64,000 bases of DNA from Aureimonas sp. AU22 (GTDB lineage: Bacteria; Pseudomonadota; Alphaproteobacteria; Rhizobiales; Rhizobiaceae): the NCBI RefSeq assembly GCF_001463745.1, contig NZ_BBWJ01000021.1, forward strand, positions 1 to 64,000. Reading direction: 5' to 3'. The notes beneath the pieces were generated by a model that was not told the DNA's origin, did no database searches, and saw nothing but the letters and a program-made list of their open reading frames with translations. Each line of letters begins with the position of its first letter. Position 1 is the stretch's first letter. Shown here one piece after another: positions 23,961 through 32,370 of this stretch. The position numbers and the translations under genes are program-made.

Positions 23961-26039
23961 ATGTTCATTCTTCACGTCGCACTTCAAGGGTGTCTGCGCG
24001 CAAGAGACGTGGAATATGGCCTGACGGCCGATACGGGCGGCCATATCCGCTATCTCCTCGACCTCGTCGAGGCTTCGGCCGCCGACCCCGCGGTGAGCCG
24101 CATCGTGGTGGCGACGCGTCGCTTCGAGGACGCCCGGCTCGGGGGCGACTACGCCCAAGGGGCCGAGCGGATCGACGGGAAGACCGAGATCGTCCGCTTC
24201 TGGACCGACCACCCCGGCTATCTCGAGAAGGAGGCGCTCCACACCGAGGTCGAGAGCTTCGCGGACGGCCTCGTCGCCTTCATCGAAGCGCAGGACCAGC
24301 GCCCCGCCGTGATCCACGCGCACTACGCCGATGCCGCCTCGGTCGCCGCGATCGTCGAGGCGCGGCTCGGCATTCCCTTCGTCTTCACCGCCCATTCGCT
24401 GGGTCTCGTCAAGCGCGAGGCGATGGGCCTTCCGGCCGGCGCGGACGCGGCGCTCGACCGGCGCATCGAGGCCGAGAACGCGGCGCTGGAACGCGCCGCC
24501 CTGGTGATCGCCTCCTCGCGCGACGAGGCCGAGGTGCAATGGGCGGGCTACCGGTCCTATGAGCCCGGCCGCATCCGGATCCTGGCGCCCGGCAGCGATC
24601 TCACGCGCTTTGCCGGCGCGCCGACCTGCGTGCGCGTCGACGCCTCCATCGCCCGTTTCCTGCGCGAGCCCGAAAAGCCGGTGATCCTGGCGCTCGCCCG
24701 GCCGGTGGCCAAGAAGAACCTCGCGGCGCTGGTGCGCGCCTACGGCGAGAGCCCGGCCCTGCAGGCCGCGGCCAATCTCGTGATCTTCGCCGGCACGCGC
24801 GAGGACTATGCTGCGCTCGACGGGGACATGGCGGTGACGGTCGCCGAGATCCTCGCCCTGATCGACCGCTACGACCTCTACGGGCGCGTCGCCTATCCCA
24901 AGCAGCATCGCCCGGAGGACGTGCCGGCGATCTACGCCCATGCGCGCGAGCGCGGCGGCATCTTCGTCAATCCGGCTTTGAACGAGCCCTTCGGCCTGAC
25001 GCTCTTGGAAGCCTCCGCTGCCGGCCTGCCGCTGGTCGCCACCGATTCCGGCGGGCCGAACGACATCGTCGAGATGTGCGGCAACGGCATCCTGGTGAAC
25101 CCGCGCTCGGACGCGGCGATCGCTGAAGGCGCCCTCAAGATCCTGTCGGACGCCGATCTGCGCGCCCGCTTCGCCGCGGCGGGCGCATCCGTCGCGGGCG
25201 CCTACGACTGGACCCGCCATTCGGAGCGCTACCACGCGCTCCTCGCCTCCCTGGCAGTGGAGGGCGCGGGCGCGGCGCATCCGGAGCAACTCCTGATCTG
25301 CGACATCGACAACACGCTCGTCGGCTGCGCGGAGGGCATCCGCACCTTCGGGACCTGGCGCGAGCGCCAGCCCGGCCTCGCCTTCGGGGTGGCCACCGGC
25401 CGGTCCTTCCATTCGGCGCTGGCGATCCTCGAACAGCAGGACGCGCCGCGCCCGCAGGTGGTCATCTCCTCGGTCGGCTCCGAGATCCACCATCTCGACC
25501 GCAACGGCACGACCTACAGCCAAGATCCCGAATGGCGTGCGATCGTCTCGCGTGACTGGAGCCGCGACGACGCGCGGCGCGTGCTGGCCAAGGTGCCGGG
25601 CCTTCTGCCGCAGGCGCCGCTGGAGCAGCGCGCGCACAAGCTCAGCTACTTCACCGAAGGCCAGCCGGGCATCGTCGGCCAGGTGCGCGCCGCGCTGGAG
25701 CGGGCGGGCCTGCGCTGCTCGGTGATCCACAGCCACGGACGCTATCTCGACGTCCTGCCCATCCGCGCCTCCAAGGGTACGGCGGTGGACTTCGTGCGCG
25801 CGCGCCTCGGCCTGACGCCCGATGCCGTGTTCGTGGCCGGCGATTCCGGCAACGACATCGAGATGCTGCGCACCATCCCGCAGGCGATCATCGTCGGCAA
25901 CTTCTCCGACGGGCTGGCCGCGATGCCGGCGCTCCGCCACTCCTATGTCGCGCACAACACCCACGCGCGCGGCGTCATCGAGGGCGTCCTCCACTTCCGC
26001 GACAAGGCAAGGGCCGCCGCATGCAAGCCAGCGCGCTGA
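23961..26039 (+). CDS. Sucrose-phosphate synthase with fused sucrose-phosphate phosphatase-like HAD domain
   Basis: The 692-residue protein starts at ATG 23961 after a GGAGAGA site. Residues 1-425 are a GT4 synthase: HVALQGCLRARDVEYGLTAD followed by TGGHIRYLLDLVEA matches the plant/cyanobacterial SPS N-terminus (UDP-glucose plus fructose-6-phosphate). Later come HYADAASVA, LALARPVAKKNLAALVRAYG and NPALNEPFGLTLLEASAAGL (about 335-350). Residues 440-685 are a HAD-IIB phosphatase: LLICDIDNTLVG (about 448), GVATGRSFHSALAIL, and VFVAGDSGNDIEML. Both halves appear intact, so one chain could make sucrose for osmoprotection or for an exported glycoside. Neighbouring transferases might extend it. Confidence 0.87.
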   Translation: MFILHVALQGCLRARDVEYGLTADTGGHIRYLLDLVEASAADPAVSRIVVATRRFEDARLGGDYAQGAERIDGKTEIVRFWTDHPGYLEKEALHTEVESFADGLVAFIEAQDQRPAVIHAHYADAASVAAIVEARLGIPFVFTAHSLGLVKREAMGLPAGADAALDRRIEAENAALERAALVIASSRDEAEVQWAGYRSYEPGRIRILAPGSDLTRFAGAPTCVRVDASIARFLREPEKPVILALARPVAKKNLAALVRAYGESPALQAAANLVIFAGTREDYAALDGDMAVTVAEILALIDRYDLYGRVAYPKQHRPEDVPAIYAHARERGGIFVNPALNEPFGLTLLEASAAGLPLVATDSGGPNDIVEMCGNGILVNPRSDAAIAEGALKILSDADLRARFAAAGASVAGAYDWTRHSERYHALLASLAVEGAGAAHPEQLLICDIDNTLVGCAEGIRTFGTWRERQPGLAFGVATGRSFHSALAILEQQDAPRPQVVISSVGSEIHHLDRNGTTYSQDPEWRAIVSRDWSRDDARRVLAKVPGLLPQAPLEQRAHKLSYFTEGQPGIVGQVRAALERAGLRCSVIHSHGRYLDVLPIRASKGTAVDFVRARLGLTPDAVFVAGDSGNDIEMLRTIPQAIIVGNFSDGLAAMPALRHSYVAHNTHARGVIEGVLHFRDKARAAACKPAR

Positions 26040-26881
26040 CGCTGGTTCGCGGCCGGCGCGACCATCTGGTCCATCTGATGGAGGGGCTGGCGCGACAGAC
26101 GCGTGCGCCGGCCGAACTCGTGATCGCCTGGATGCAGGACGAGCCCTTCGCCGATCTGCCCGACCCCGGTTGCCCGGTGCGCCACGTCGTCGTGCCGGGC
26201 GAGCCGATGCCGCTGGCCGCCGCGCGCAACCGGGCGGCGGCCGCCGCGCGCTCCGAGCTCCTGGTGTTCCTCGACGTGGACTGCATCCCCGCGCCGACCG
26301 TGGTGGAGGCCTATCTTCAGGCGGCCGAAGCCCGGGACGGCCTGTTCCTCGGCGAGGTCCTGTACCTGCCCGCCGGGGCGACGGCGGGCGGGCTCGACTT
26401 CGCGCGGCTGGACCGGCTGGGCGCGGTCCATCCGTCGAAACCCCCGGTGCCGCGGGAGGGCGTGCGCGAGGAGCCGAACGCCGGCGAGCTCTGGGGCCTG
26501 TCCTTCGCCCTGCCCGCCGAACGCTGGCGCGCGGTCGGCGGCATGGATGAGAGCTTCGTCGGCTATGGCGGCGAGGAAACCGACTTTGCCGTGCGCCTCG
26601 CGGCCTCGGGGCTGCCCTTCTTCTGGACGGCGGACGCACGCTGCTATCACCAGCACCATCCCGTGCGGGTGCCGCCGCTCCACCATTTCGACCACATCCT
26701 GCGCAACGCCGAGCTGTTTCGCGAGCGGCACGGGCGCTGGTGCATGGACTACTGGCTCGGCCAGTTCCGCGACACCGGGCTGATCGACTGGCGGGACGAT
26801 GCCATCCGCGTCCTGCGCCGGCCCTCGTCCGCCGAGGTGGAGGCGTCGGGCGAAGGGGCGGCGGACCGCCTGTTCTCCTGA
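26021..26881 (+). CDS. Glycosyltransferase family 2 with galactosyltransferase-type C-domain
   Basis: The 286-residue GT-A enzyme overlaps the SPS gene by 19 bp. It has an N-terminal RRDHLVHLMEGLARQTRAPA, the donor region PLAAARNRAAAAARSELLVF with DVDCIPAP (DxD near residue 87), and GELWGLSFALPAERWRAVGG followed by MDESFVGYGGEETDFAVRL. That last part is the GGxDExFxGWGxED signature of the PF02709 domain found in beta-galactosyl and chondroitin-type transferases. It is co-transcribed with SPS and ends 5 bp before the convergent metI gene. Confidence 0.87.
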   Translation: MQASALTLVRGRRDHLVHLMEGLARQTRAPAELVIAWMQDEPFADLPDPGCPVRHVVVPGEPMPLAAARNRAAAAARSELLVFLDVDCIPAPTVVEAYLQAAEARDGLFLGEVLYLPAGATAGGLDFARLDRLGAVHPSKPPVPREGVREEPNAGELWGLSFALPAERWRAVGGMDESFVGYGGEETDFAVRLAASGLPFFWTADARCYHQHHPVRVPPLHHFDHILRNAELFRERHGRWCMDYWLGQFRDTGLIDWRDDAIRVLRRPSSAEVEASGEGAADRLFS

Positions 26882-26885
26882 CGGA

Positions 26886-27542
26886 TCAGCGCCGGTGGTC
26901 GAGCCGCGCGACAAGCCGGTCGCCGGCCCATTGCAGGGCGCAGACCAGCACCACGAGCACGGCCACCACCGCCACCATGACCTCGGTCTGGAAGCGCTGG
27001 TAGCCGTAGCGGATGGCGAGATCCCCTAGGCCCCCCGCACCGATCGCGCCCGCCACCGCCGTGGCGCCGATGAGCGTGATCAGCGTGACCACGAAGCCCG
27101 AGACGAGGCCGGGCATCGCCTCCGACAGGAGGACATGGCGCACGATCGTCCATCGTCCGGCACCCATGGCGCGCGCCGTCTCCACGAGGTTCGGGTCCAC
27201 CTCGCGAAGCGAGACCTCGGCGATGCGGGCGTAATAGGGGATCGCGGCGATCGACAGCGGCACGATGGCGGCATAGGTGCCGATCGAGGTGCCGACGAGG
27301 AGGCGTGTCAGCGGGATCAGCGCTACCAGGAGGATGATGAAGGGCACCGATCGGAAGGCGTTGACGAGGCCGCCGAGGATGCGGTTCGTCCACGGCTCCT
27401 CCAGGATGCCGCCCTTGGCGGTGACGGTGAGAAGGAGCCCGATCGGCAGGCCGACGAGGAGCGACACGAGGCCCGAGGCGCCTGTCATCAGGATCGTCTC
27501 CCATGTCGCGCGCAGGAGGAGGTCAGTCAGCGCGGCGGACAT
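26886..27542 (-). CDS. metI: D-methionine ABC transporter permease
   Basis: The 218-residue permease has five hydrophobic helices. The coupling loop EVDPNLVETARAMGAGRWTI near residue 125 is the EAA-type contact with MetN and is typical of MetI. Other marks are GLVNAFRSVPFIILLVALIP near 60 and the C-terminal RYGYQRFQTEVM. With MetN and MetQ it imports D- and L-methionine. Its start overlaps the metN end by 20 bp. Confidence 0.95.
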   Translation of the reverse strand: MSAALTDLLLRATWETILMTGASGLVSLLVGLPIGLLLTVTAKGGILEEPWTNRILGGLVNAFRSVPFIILLVALIPLTRLLVGTSIGTYAAIVPLSIAAIPYYARIAEVSLREVDPNLVETARAMGAGRWTIVRHVLLSEAMPGLVSGFVVTLITLIGATAVAGAIGAGGLGDLAIRYGYQRFQTEVMVAVVAVLVVLVCALQWAGDRLVARLDHRR

Positions 27543-28560
27543 GGCCGAGAAACTCCGTGCGAATGGTCGAGGCCGAGAGATGTGAGAGGATGGGCTCGAG
27601 GTCCTCCGGCCGAGCCGGCGTCAGCCCGACGAAGAGCCGGCCGACCGGCACGCCGCCGACCGGCTCGATCCCGCCGGCGACGAGCCGGGCGGAGGCGCCG
27701 AAGCGCAGGCCCAGCTCCGACAGGAGAGGCGCGCCGGCGTTCTCGCCTCCGACGTCGAGACGCAGGAGAGCCTCGCCGCCGGGTCCCGGCGCGAGGACCA
27801 GCCCCGGCGGCAGGCCCGTCGCCTCGTGCCCGAGAAGGCTCTTCGTCACCGACGCCTGCGGATCGGCGAAGACCGCCCAGGTCTCGCCGCTCTCCGCGAT
27901 CCGCCCGTTCTCCAGAACGACGACGCGCCCGGCGATGCGTCGCACGACGTCCATCTCGTGGGTGATGAGAAGGATGGTGAGGCCGAGACGCCGGTTGATG
28001 TCGGCGAGGAGCCCCAGGATCTGCTCGGTGGTCTCGGGGTCGAGCGCCGAGGTCGCCTCGTCGGACAGGAGGAGCGCCGGCTCCGCGGCCAGCGCCCGCG
28101 CGATGCCGACGCGCTGCTTCTGGCCGCCCGAGAGCTGCGCGGGATAATGGTCCTCGCGACCCGCGAGGCCGACGAGCTGCAGGAGGTCGCGCACTCGTGT
28201 CTGCCGCTCCGCCTTCGGCCTGTCCGCAATGCGCAGCGGCAGCTCGACGTTCTCGGCCGCGGTGCGGTTGGCGAGGAGATTGAAGTGCTGGAACACCATG
28301 CCGATGCGTCGGCGCACCGGCTTCAGCGCGCTTTCGCTCAAGTGTTGGATCTCGCGCCCCTCGATCGCCACCGTCCCGGCGTCCGGCCGCTCCAGGCCGT
28401 TGATGCAGCGGATCAGGGTCGACTTGCCGGCGCCGCTTCGCCCGATGAGGCCGAGGATCTCGCCCGGCTCCACGGCGAGATCGACGTCCGAGAGGGCGGC
28501 ATGAGCGCCGAAGTGCTTGGAGACGCCCGACAGGCGCAGGATGGATGGGGACGGCGTCAT
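27523..28560 (-). CDS. metN: D-methionine ABC transporter ATP-binding protein
   Basis: The 345-residue ATPase has Walker A GRSGAGKST near residue 41, LSGGQKQRVGIARALA near 140, Walker B ALLLSDEATSALDPET near 162, and the switch TLLLITHEMDVV region. The extra C-terminal domain from about residue 260 is the NIL/ACT-like regulatory domain that binds methionine and shuts transport off in MetN. It sits between metI (20-bp overlap) and metQ (134-bp gap). Confidence 0.95.
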   Translation of the reverse strand: MTPSPSILRLSGVSKHFGAHAALSDVDLAVEPGEILGLIGRSGAGKSTLIRCINGLERPDAGTVAIEGREIQHLSESALKPVRRRIGMVFQHFNLLANRTAAENVELPLRIADRPKAERQTRVRDLLQLVGLAGREDHYPAQLSGGQKQRVGIARALAAEPALLLSDEATSALDPETTEQILGLLADINRRLGLTILLITHEMDVVRRIAGRVVVLENGRIAESGETWAVFADPQASVTKSLLGHEATGLPPGLVLAPGPGGEALLRLDVGGENAGAPLLSELGLRFGASARLVAGGIEPVGGVPVGRLFVGLTPARPEDLEPILSHLSASTIRTEFLGHVRRAD

Positions 28561-28693
28561 GAGGGCAAGATGTCGGTGCGGGCGCGAAAGGGAAGGCCCA
28601 TCGGCGTCGATGGGCCGGTGGCAGGCAAGCGGGCCCGCCGTCCGGAGTGGAAGGCGGGCCCGCGAGATAGGCGGAAACTCTGGAGAGACCGGC

Positions 28694-29515
28694 TTACCAG
28701 GCCGGCAGCGTCGTGCCCTTGTAGGCGTCGGCCAACGCGGCCTTGACCGCGTCCGTCTGGTAGGCGGCCACCAGCGTCTTTACCCAGGGCTGGTCCCGGT
28801 CGCCCGTGCGCACCGCGATGAAGTTGCGATAGGGGTTGTTCTCCAGCGGCTCCTGCGCGATCCGCTCCTTGGCCGGATCGATGCCGCTCTTCAGCGCCCA
28901 GTCCGTGTTGACGACACCGGCATCGAGGTCGTCGATCGAGCGGCCGACGATGCCCGCGTCGAGTTCGCGGATCGCGAGGTTCTTCGGGTTCTCCGTCACA
29001 TCGATCGCGGTCGCCAGGATGCCCGCATCCTCGCGCAGCTTGAGGAGCCCCTGGGCGGCCAGGAGATTGAGCGCACGGCCCGCATTGGACGGATCGTTCG
29101 GGATGCCGATGGAGCCGCCTTCGGGGATTTCGGCGACACTCTTGTGCTTGCGCGAGTAGAGGCCGATCGGCTGGACCAGCGTGTAGCCGACGGCCACGAT
29201 GTCGTAGCCGTGCTGCTGTACCTGCGCGTCGAGATAGGGCTGATGCTGGAAGGCGTTGGCCTGCAGCTCGCCGTTCGCCAGCGCCTCGTTGGGCTGGACG
29301 TAGTCGGAGAAGGCGACGGTCTCGACGGTCAGGCCCGCCTTCGCCGCTTCCTGCGTCACCACCTGCCAGACCGCCTCGTCCTCTCCCGACATGATCCCGA
29401 CCTTGACCGTCTCGGCCATCGCGGCGCCGGCCGTCGCCGTCACGAGGACAGCGGACATGGCGCCAAGGACCGTGCGGCGCGTCAGGGCGGACAGGAGCGG
29501 GACGAGGCGGGTCAT
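28694..29515 (-). CDS. metQ: D-methionine-binding periplasmic protein
   Basis: The 273-residue MetQ-type protein has a signal peptide with TRRTVLGAMSAVLVTATAGA and Ala-x-Ala cleavage near residue 34. The twin Arg could even make it a Tat substrate; there is no lipobox Cys, unlike E. coli MetQ. Mature features: VKVGIMSGEDEAVWQVVTQE, DYVQPNEALANGELQANAFQ, GSIGIPNDPSNAGRAL and NYRNFIAVR-like ending, all characteristic of the NLPA family. ATG 29515 follows a GGAGACC site. First gene of the metQNI unit. Confidence 0.94.
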   Translation of the reverse strand: MTRLVPLLSALTRRTVLGAMSAVLVTATAGAAMAETVKVGIMSGEDEAVWQVVTQEAAKAGLTVETVAFSDYVQPNEALANGELQANAFQHQPYLDAQVQQHGYDIVAVGYTLVQPIGLYSRKHKSVAEIPEGGSIGIPNDPSNAGRALNLLAAQGLLKLREDAGILATAIDVTENPKNLAIRELDAGIVGRSIDDLDAGVVNTDWALKSGIDPAKERIAQEPLENNPYRNFIAVRTGDRDQPWVKTLVAAYQTDAVKAALADAYKGTTLPAW

Positions 29516-29856
29516 TGCGGGGTCTCCGATAGGGGTGGTCTGGCCGCCGGGCGGCCACTGTTGCACCTCAAACGTATCGTTTTGCAGCGCAGCAAGAAAA
29601 GGATCGGCTGTCCAAAATAACGGCGATCGGCAACAAATTCGACCACGGATTGGGCTAAGGTTTAGTGAACCGACTTTGTGGATTCATGGTTCTCGATCTG
29701 CTGCGGCGTTGCGCCCGTTCCGGCGGAATGGTTCCGGACCGTCGATGCCTCGACCAGGCTGACCGCCCCGTTCCCGTCGGATCGACGGGCGTTCCCGGCC
29801 GTCGCGCTGGACCATCCTTGCCCTATGTGCCGGGAGCGAATGCCAAAGGAGGACCG
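29516..29856. promoter_or_regulatory. Divergent metQ/glsA control region
   Basis: This 341-bp gap is AT-richer than its surroundings at 29560-29680. On the metQ side there is a perfect 8-bp hairpin TGGCCGCC-G-GGCGGCCA (29541-29557) in the leader, and a small dyad AAACG-TAT-CGTTT (29570-29582) upstream, a candidate operator. I see no SAM-II or other methionine riboswitch. On the glsA side only a strong AAAGGAGG site before ATG 29857 is clear. Confidence 0.45.
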
Positions 29857-30837
29857 ATGAAGCCGCCCCTGCCGGAACCCGACCGCCTGAAATCCATTCT
29901 CGACACGGTGGTGGAGGAGGTGCGCGAGGCCGCGCCCCGCCTCCATGCCGAAGCCGTGGCGGAGGCCGAGGCGCAAGGTCATCCCGCGCCGAGGAAGGGC
30001 GACTTCGACCGGTTCGGCATCGCGGTCTTCACGCGCGACGGCGATCTCGTCTCGGCCGGCAATGCCGGAACGGCTTTTCCGATCCAGTCCATCTCCAAGG
30101 TGTTCGCGCTGGAAGTGGCGCTGGAGGCGCTCGGCGAACGGCTGTGGACGCGGATCGGGCGCGAGCCCTCCGGAGATCCGTTCAACTCGATCATCGATCT
30201 GGAGCGCTGCAAGGGCGTGCCGCGCAACCCCTTCATCAACGCCGGTGCGCTGGTGGTCTGCGACGTCCTCGTCGGTCTCGGGCCCGCGTCCCGGCCGAAC
30301 GATCATGTCGTGGATTTCGTGAAGCGACAGATCGGCGAGGAGCGGATCGCGATCGACGAGGAGGTCGAGGCGAGCGACCGCAAGGGGGGCGATCTCAACC
30401 GTTCGCTGATGCTGATGGCCAAGCACCACGGCAACCTCCGCCACGAGGTGGAAGCGGTGATGGACGCCTATGTCCGGCAATGCGCGGTCGCGCTGGATTG
30501 CCGGGGTCTTGCCAAGGCCGGCCGCTTCCTCATGCACGACGACCCGCAGGAAAGCCGCGAGCGCGGCATGGCCGCATCGGCGCGGGCGCGGCGGATCCTC
30601 GCCGTCATGATGCTGTGCGGTCTCTACGATGGGGCAGGCGACTTCGCCTACCGCGTCGGCCTGCCGGCGAAGTCGGGTGTCGGCGGCGGCATCCTCGCCG
30701 TCGCGCCGCACCGGGCCTCGATCGCGGTCTGGTCGCCGGCGCTGGACGCGATGGGCAACAGCCGGCTCGGGGTCCTGGGTCTGGAAAGCCTCGCGCGGCG
30801 CACCGACTGGTCGGTGTTCGGTGCCGCACGGGACTGA
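29857..30837 (+). CDS. glsA: Glutaminase
   Basis: The 326-residue enzyme hydrolyses L-glutamine to glutamate and ammonia in the cytoplasm. ATG 29857 has an ideal AAAGGAGG site, so the longer upstream frame is rejected. Beta-lactamase-like catalytic elements are present: FPIQSISKVFALEVAL with the Ser-x-x-Lys pair near residue 75, NPFINAGALVVCD near 125, SLMLMAKHHGN near 190, MMLCGLYDGAGDFAYRVGLP near 252 with the catalytic Tyr, and PAKSGVGGGILAV. Length is usual for GlsA. It stands alone, followed within 6 bp by a palindromic repeat. Confidence 0.95.
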   Translation: MKPPLPEPDRLKSILDTVVEEVREAAPRLHAEAVAEAEAQGHPAPRKGDFDRFGIAVFTRDGDLVSAGNAGTAFPIQSISKVFALEVALEALGERLWTRIGREPSGDPFNSIIDLERCKGVPRNPFINAGALVVCDVLVGLGPASRPNDHVVDFVKRQIGEERIAIDEEVEASDRKGGDLNRSLMLMAKHHGNLRHEVEAVMDAYVRQCAVALDCRGLAKAGRFLMHDDPQESRERGMAASARARRILAVMMLCGLYDGAGDFAYRVGLPAKSGVGGGILAVAPHRASIAVWSPALDAMGNSRLGVLGLESLARRTDWSVFGAARD

Positions 30838-30842
30838 CCTTT

Positions 30843-30891
30843 GAGCATTTCCAGGCAAAGCGAACACGCTTTGCCGTCGGAGAATGCGACA
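30843..30891 (+). repeat. Intergenic palindromic repeat, copy A (after glsA)
   Basis: GAGCATTTCCAG leads into a 9-bp perfect stem GGCAAAGCG/CGCTTTGCC with a 4-nt loop, followed by GTCGGAGAATGCGACA. It begins 6 bp after the glsA stop and ends just before the convergent reductase stop. It is nearly identical to copy B at 50288 and related to C and D. Confidence 0.75.
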
Positions 30892-30900
30892 AATACCGTC

Positions 30901-31605
30901 TTAGCCGGGCAGGACGCGGTAGCGGAGGTGCACGGCGCCGCCATCCAGCGTCTCGACCGATTGGAACGAGAGCTGCAGCTTGCCCTTGAGGCCGCCATCG
31001 AAGGCGACGATGCCCTCGGCCTGGCGGTCTCCGTCGAGGGCGGGGGCGAGGATGACGCCGAGTTCGTCCACGAGGCCGGCGGCCAGGAACGAGCCGTTGA
31101 TCGCGCCGCCGCCTTCGAGAGCGAGGCGTTCGATGCCGAAGTCGCGCGCGAGCACCGCCAACATCTCGGCCGGATCGACCTTCGCCCCGTCGCACACGAC
31201 ATAGCTGACGCCGCGCGCGACGAGTTCGGCCAGATGCGCGTCGGCAACGCCGCTCCCCAAAAACACGAGCACGGGGTCGCCGCCGACGTCCGGTCCCCGG
31301 AAATGGAGATGACCCTGCGTGTCCGGGGCGATCGCCAGCGGACGCCTGTCGCTGCCGGGGGCGCGATAAATGGGGCGCGGCGGCGTGTCGAAGGTTTCGG
31401 GCGGATGGGCCTCGCCCTTGGCCATCTCCGCCATGGTGGTGCGGCCGACAAGCCAGGCATCCGCCTTCAGCGCGTCGTGGATCGCCTCGTAGGCGCCGGA
31501 CCAGTCCTTGACCGCTCCGTCGGGGCTGGCCGTATAGCGGCTGGGGTGCAGCCGACCGTCGATCGACGAGGTCATGTGGCAGATGACGGTGGGGCGCTGG
31601 GGCAT
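30901..31605 (-). CDS. RibD C-terminal/dihydrofolate-reductase-like reductase
   Basis: The 234-residue protein has the fold of the RibD reductase domain. VICHMTSSIDGRLHPSRYT at the start is the typical MSxDG nucleotide/substrate element; WLVGRTTMAEMAKG follows near residue 52, and IERLALEGGGAINGSFLAAG near 160 is the NADPH-binding LxxEGGxxL motif. No deaminase domain is attached. It may reduce a pyrimidine or other NADPH-dependent substrate; stand-alone members are not all riboflavin enzymes. No riboflavin genes are near. Confidence 0.85.
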   Translation of the reverse strand: MPQRPTVICHMTSSIDGRLHPSRYTASPDGAVKDWSGAYEAIHDALKADAWLVGRTTMAEMAKGEAHPPETFDTPPRPIYRAPGSDRRPLAIAPDTQGHLHFRGPDVGGDPVLVFLGSGVADAHLAELVARGVSYVVCDGAKVDPAEMLAVLARDFGIERLALEGGGAINGSFLAAGLVDELGVILAPALDGDRQAEGIVAFDGGLKGKLQLSFQSVETLDGGAVHLRYRVLPG

Positions 31606-31667
31606 GCGGGGCGGCTCCTTTTGGCGGTGCCCCGACGATCCACCCCTGCCCCCGTGGTCGAGGCGCC

Positions 31668-31760
31668 TCAGGCGGCGGCCACGACCACGATCAGGGGAAG
31701 GGCGAGGGCCAGCATGCCGAAGGCGATGCCGAGCCGGGGCGAGGGTGACGAGCGGCGCAA
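31668..31760 (-). CDS. Possible 30-residue single-span membrane peptide
   Basis: From TTG 31760 the frame encodes a basic start (RRSSPSPR) and one hydrophobic helix (IAFGMLALALPLIVVVAAA) to the stop at 31668. A GGAG site lies 8 bp ahead of the TTG and a CtrA-like box about 50 bp further up. It was found by eye and has no recognised homologue. Confidence 0.35.
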   Translation of the reverse strand: MRRSSPSPRLGIAFGMLALALPLIVVVAAA

Positions 31761-31809
31761 GGGGCGTCTCCAGGCTGTCTCAGGGACCTGGAGCCTGACG
31801 CCGACGAGG

Positions 31810-31824
31810 TTAACGAATGGTTAC
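31810..31824 (-). promoter_or_regulatory. CtrA-like box TTAA-N7-TTAC
   Basis: TTAACGAATGGTTAC matches the alphaproteobacterial CtrA full-site pattern TTAA-N7-TTAA with one mismatch. It lies 50 bp upstream of the tiny membrane ORF on the minus strand, and overlaps the end of the neighbouring 95-residue gene. Single occurrence, so chance is possible. Confidence 0.35.
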
Positions 31825-32108
31825 CCTGATGTTTCCGGCGTGAAGCCGAGGATGAAGTCGGCCACGACCTGTGCCGGCATCTCGCAGGGTCGAAGCAGCG
31901 TTTCGCCGTCGCTGAGGCGATAGAGGTTGGCGCTGACGAAATCGCCGCCGCCGCGCTCCTCGCCGTAGAGCCAGAGGCGACGACCGTCCGCCGAGCGATG
32001 GAGGGTGACGCCGAAGCGCCGCCCGTTGTGGACGCCTTCGAAATGCCCCTCGGGCCATTCGGCGAGGCGTTCCACGAGTGGTTGCGTGTCCGGGCTCGAA
32101 GCCGCCAC
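31821..32108 (-). CDS. Hypothetical small protein (95 aa)
   Basis: From GTG 32108 the frame encodes a 95-residue protein with DTQPLVERLAEWPEGHFEGV, then a beta-rich middle (GRRFGVTLHRSADGRRLWLY) and a C-terminal helix with a Cys. No signal peptide or known family. It lies 11 bp downstream of the small lipoprotein gene, so the two are likely co-expressed. There is no clear ribosome site, so translation may depend on the upstream gene. Confidence 0.6.
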   Translation of the reverse strand: MAASSPDTQPLVERLAEWPEGHFEGVHNGRRFGVTLHRSADGRRLWLYGEERGGGDFVSANLYRLSDGETLLRPCEMPAQVVADFILGFTPETSG

Positions 32109-32119
32109 GGCGCGCGCCG

Positions 32120-32308
32120 TCAGTGGTTGGCGTGGGCCGCGTCGCCCCCGCTGCCGTCCGAGGCGGAGGACTGCTGGCTCTGCGTCAGGGTCTGCTCGGC
32201 AGCGGTGCCGGCGCCCGGCTGCTTCTCCACCGTGCCGTTGTCCTTGCAGGCGGCAAGCGAGAGGAGGGCGAGAAGGACGGCGGCGGCGGTGGTCTTGCGA
32301 AGCGTCAT
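32120..32308 (-). CDS. Small lipoprotein
   Basis: The 62-residue product starts at ATG 32308 behind a GGAG site. It has a short basic start (MTLRKTTAAAVLLALLSLAA), then lipobox LAAC with Cys at residue 21. The mature part is about 40 residues, Gln/Ser/Gly-rich, without predicted structure. It is an outer- or inner-membrane-anchored entericidin-sized lipoprotein of unknown role. Confidence 0.72.
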   Translation of the reverse strand: MTLRKTTAAAVLLALLSLAACKDNGTVEKQPGAGTAAEQTLTQSQQSSASDGSGGDAAHANH

Positions 32309-32370
32309 GGATGGGTCTCCTTGGGCTCGAAGAACGCACGAACGCCCGCCGGGTTCGGCAAGAAATCGCC

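Noticed and set aside
22833-26639. 1268-codon open frame on the minus strand through SPS and a GT4 gene
   Set aside because: At about 70% GC, stop-poor antisense frames are common. Only its last 357 codons (from 23906) encode a recognisable protein; the rest is Arg/Ala/Pro-rich antisense of the SPS and GT2 genes.
29516-29640. Possible SAM riboswitch upstream of metQ
   Set aside because: I looked for SAM-II conserved loops and pseudoknot pairing and did not find them; only an unrelated hairpin is present.
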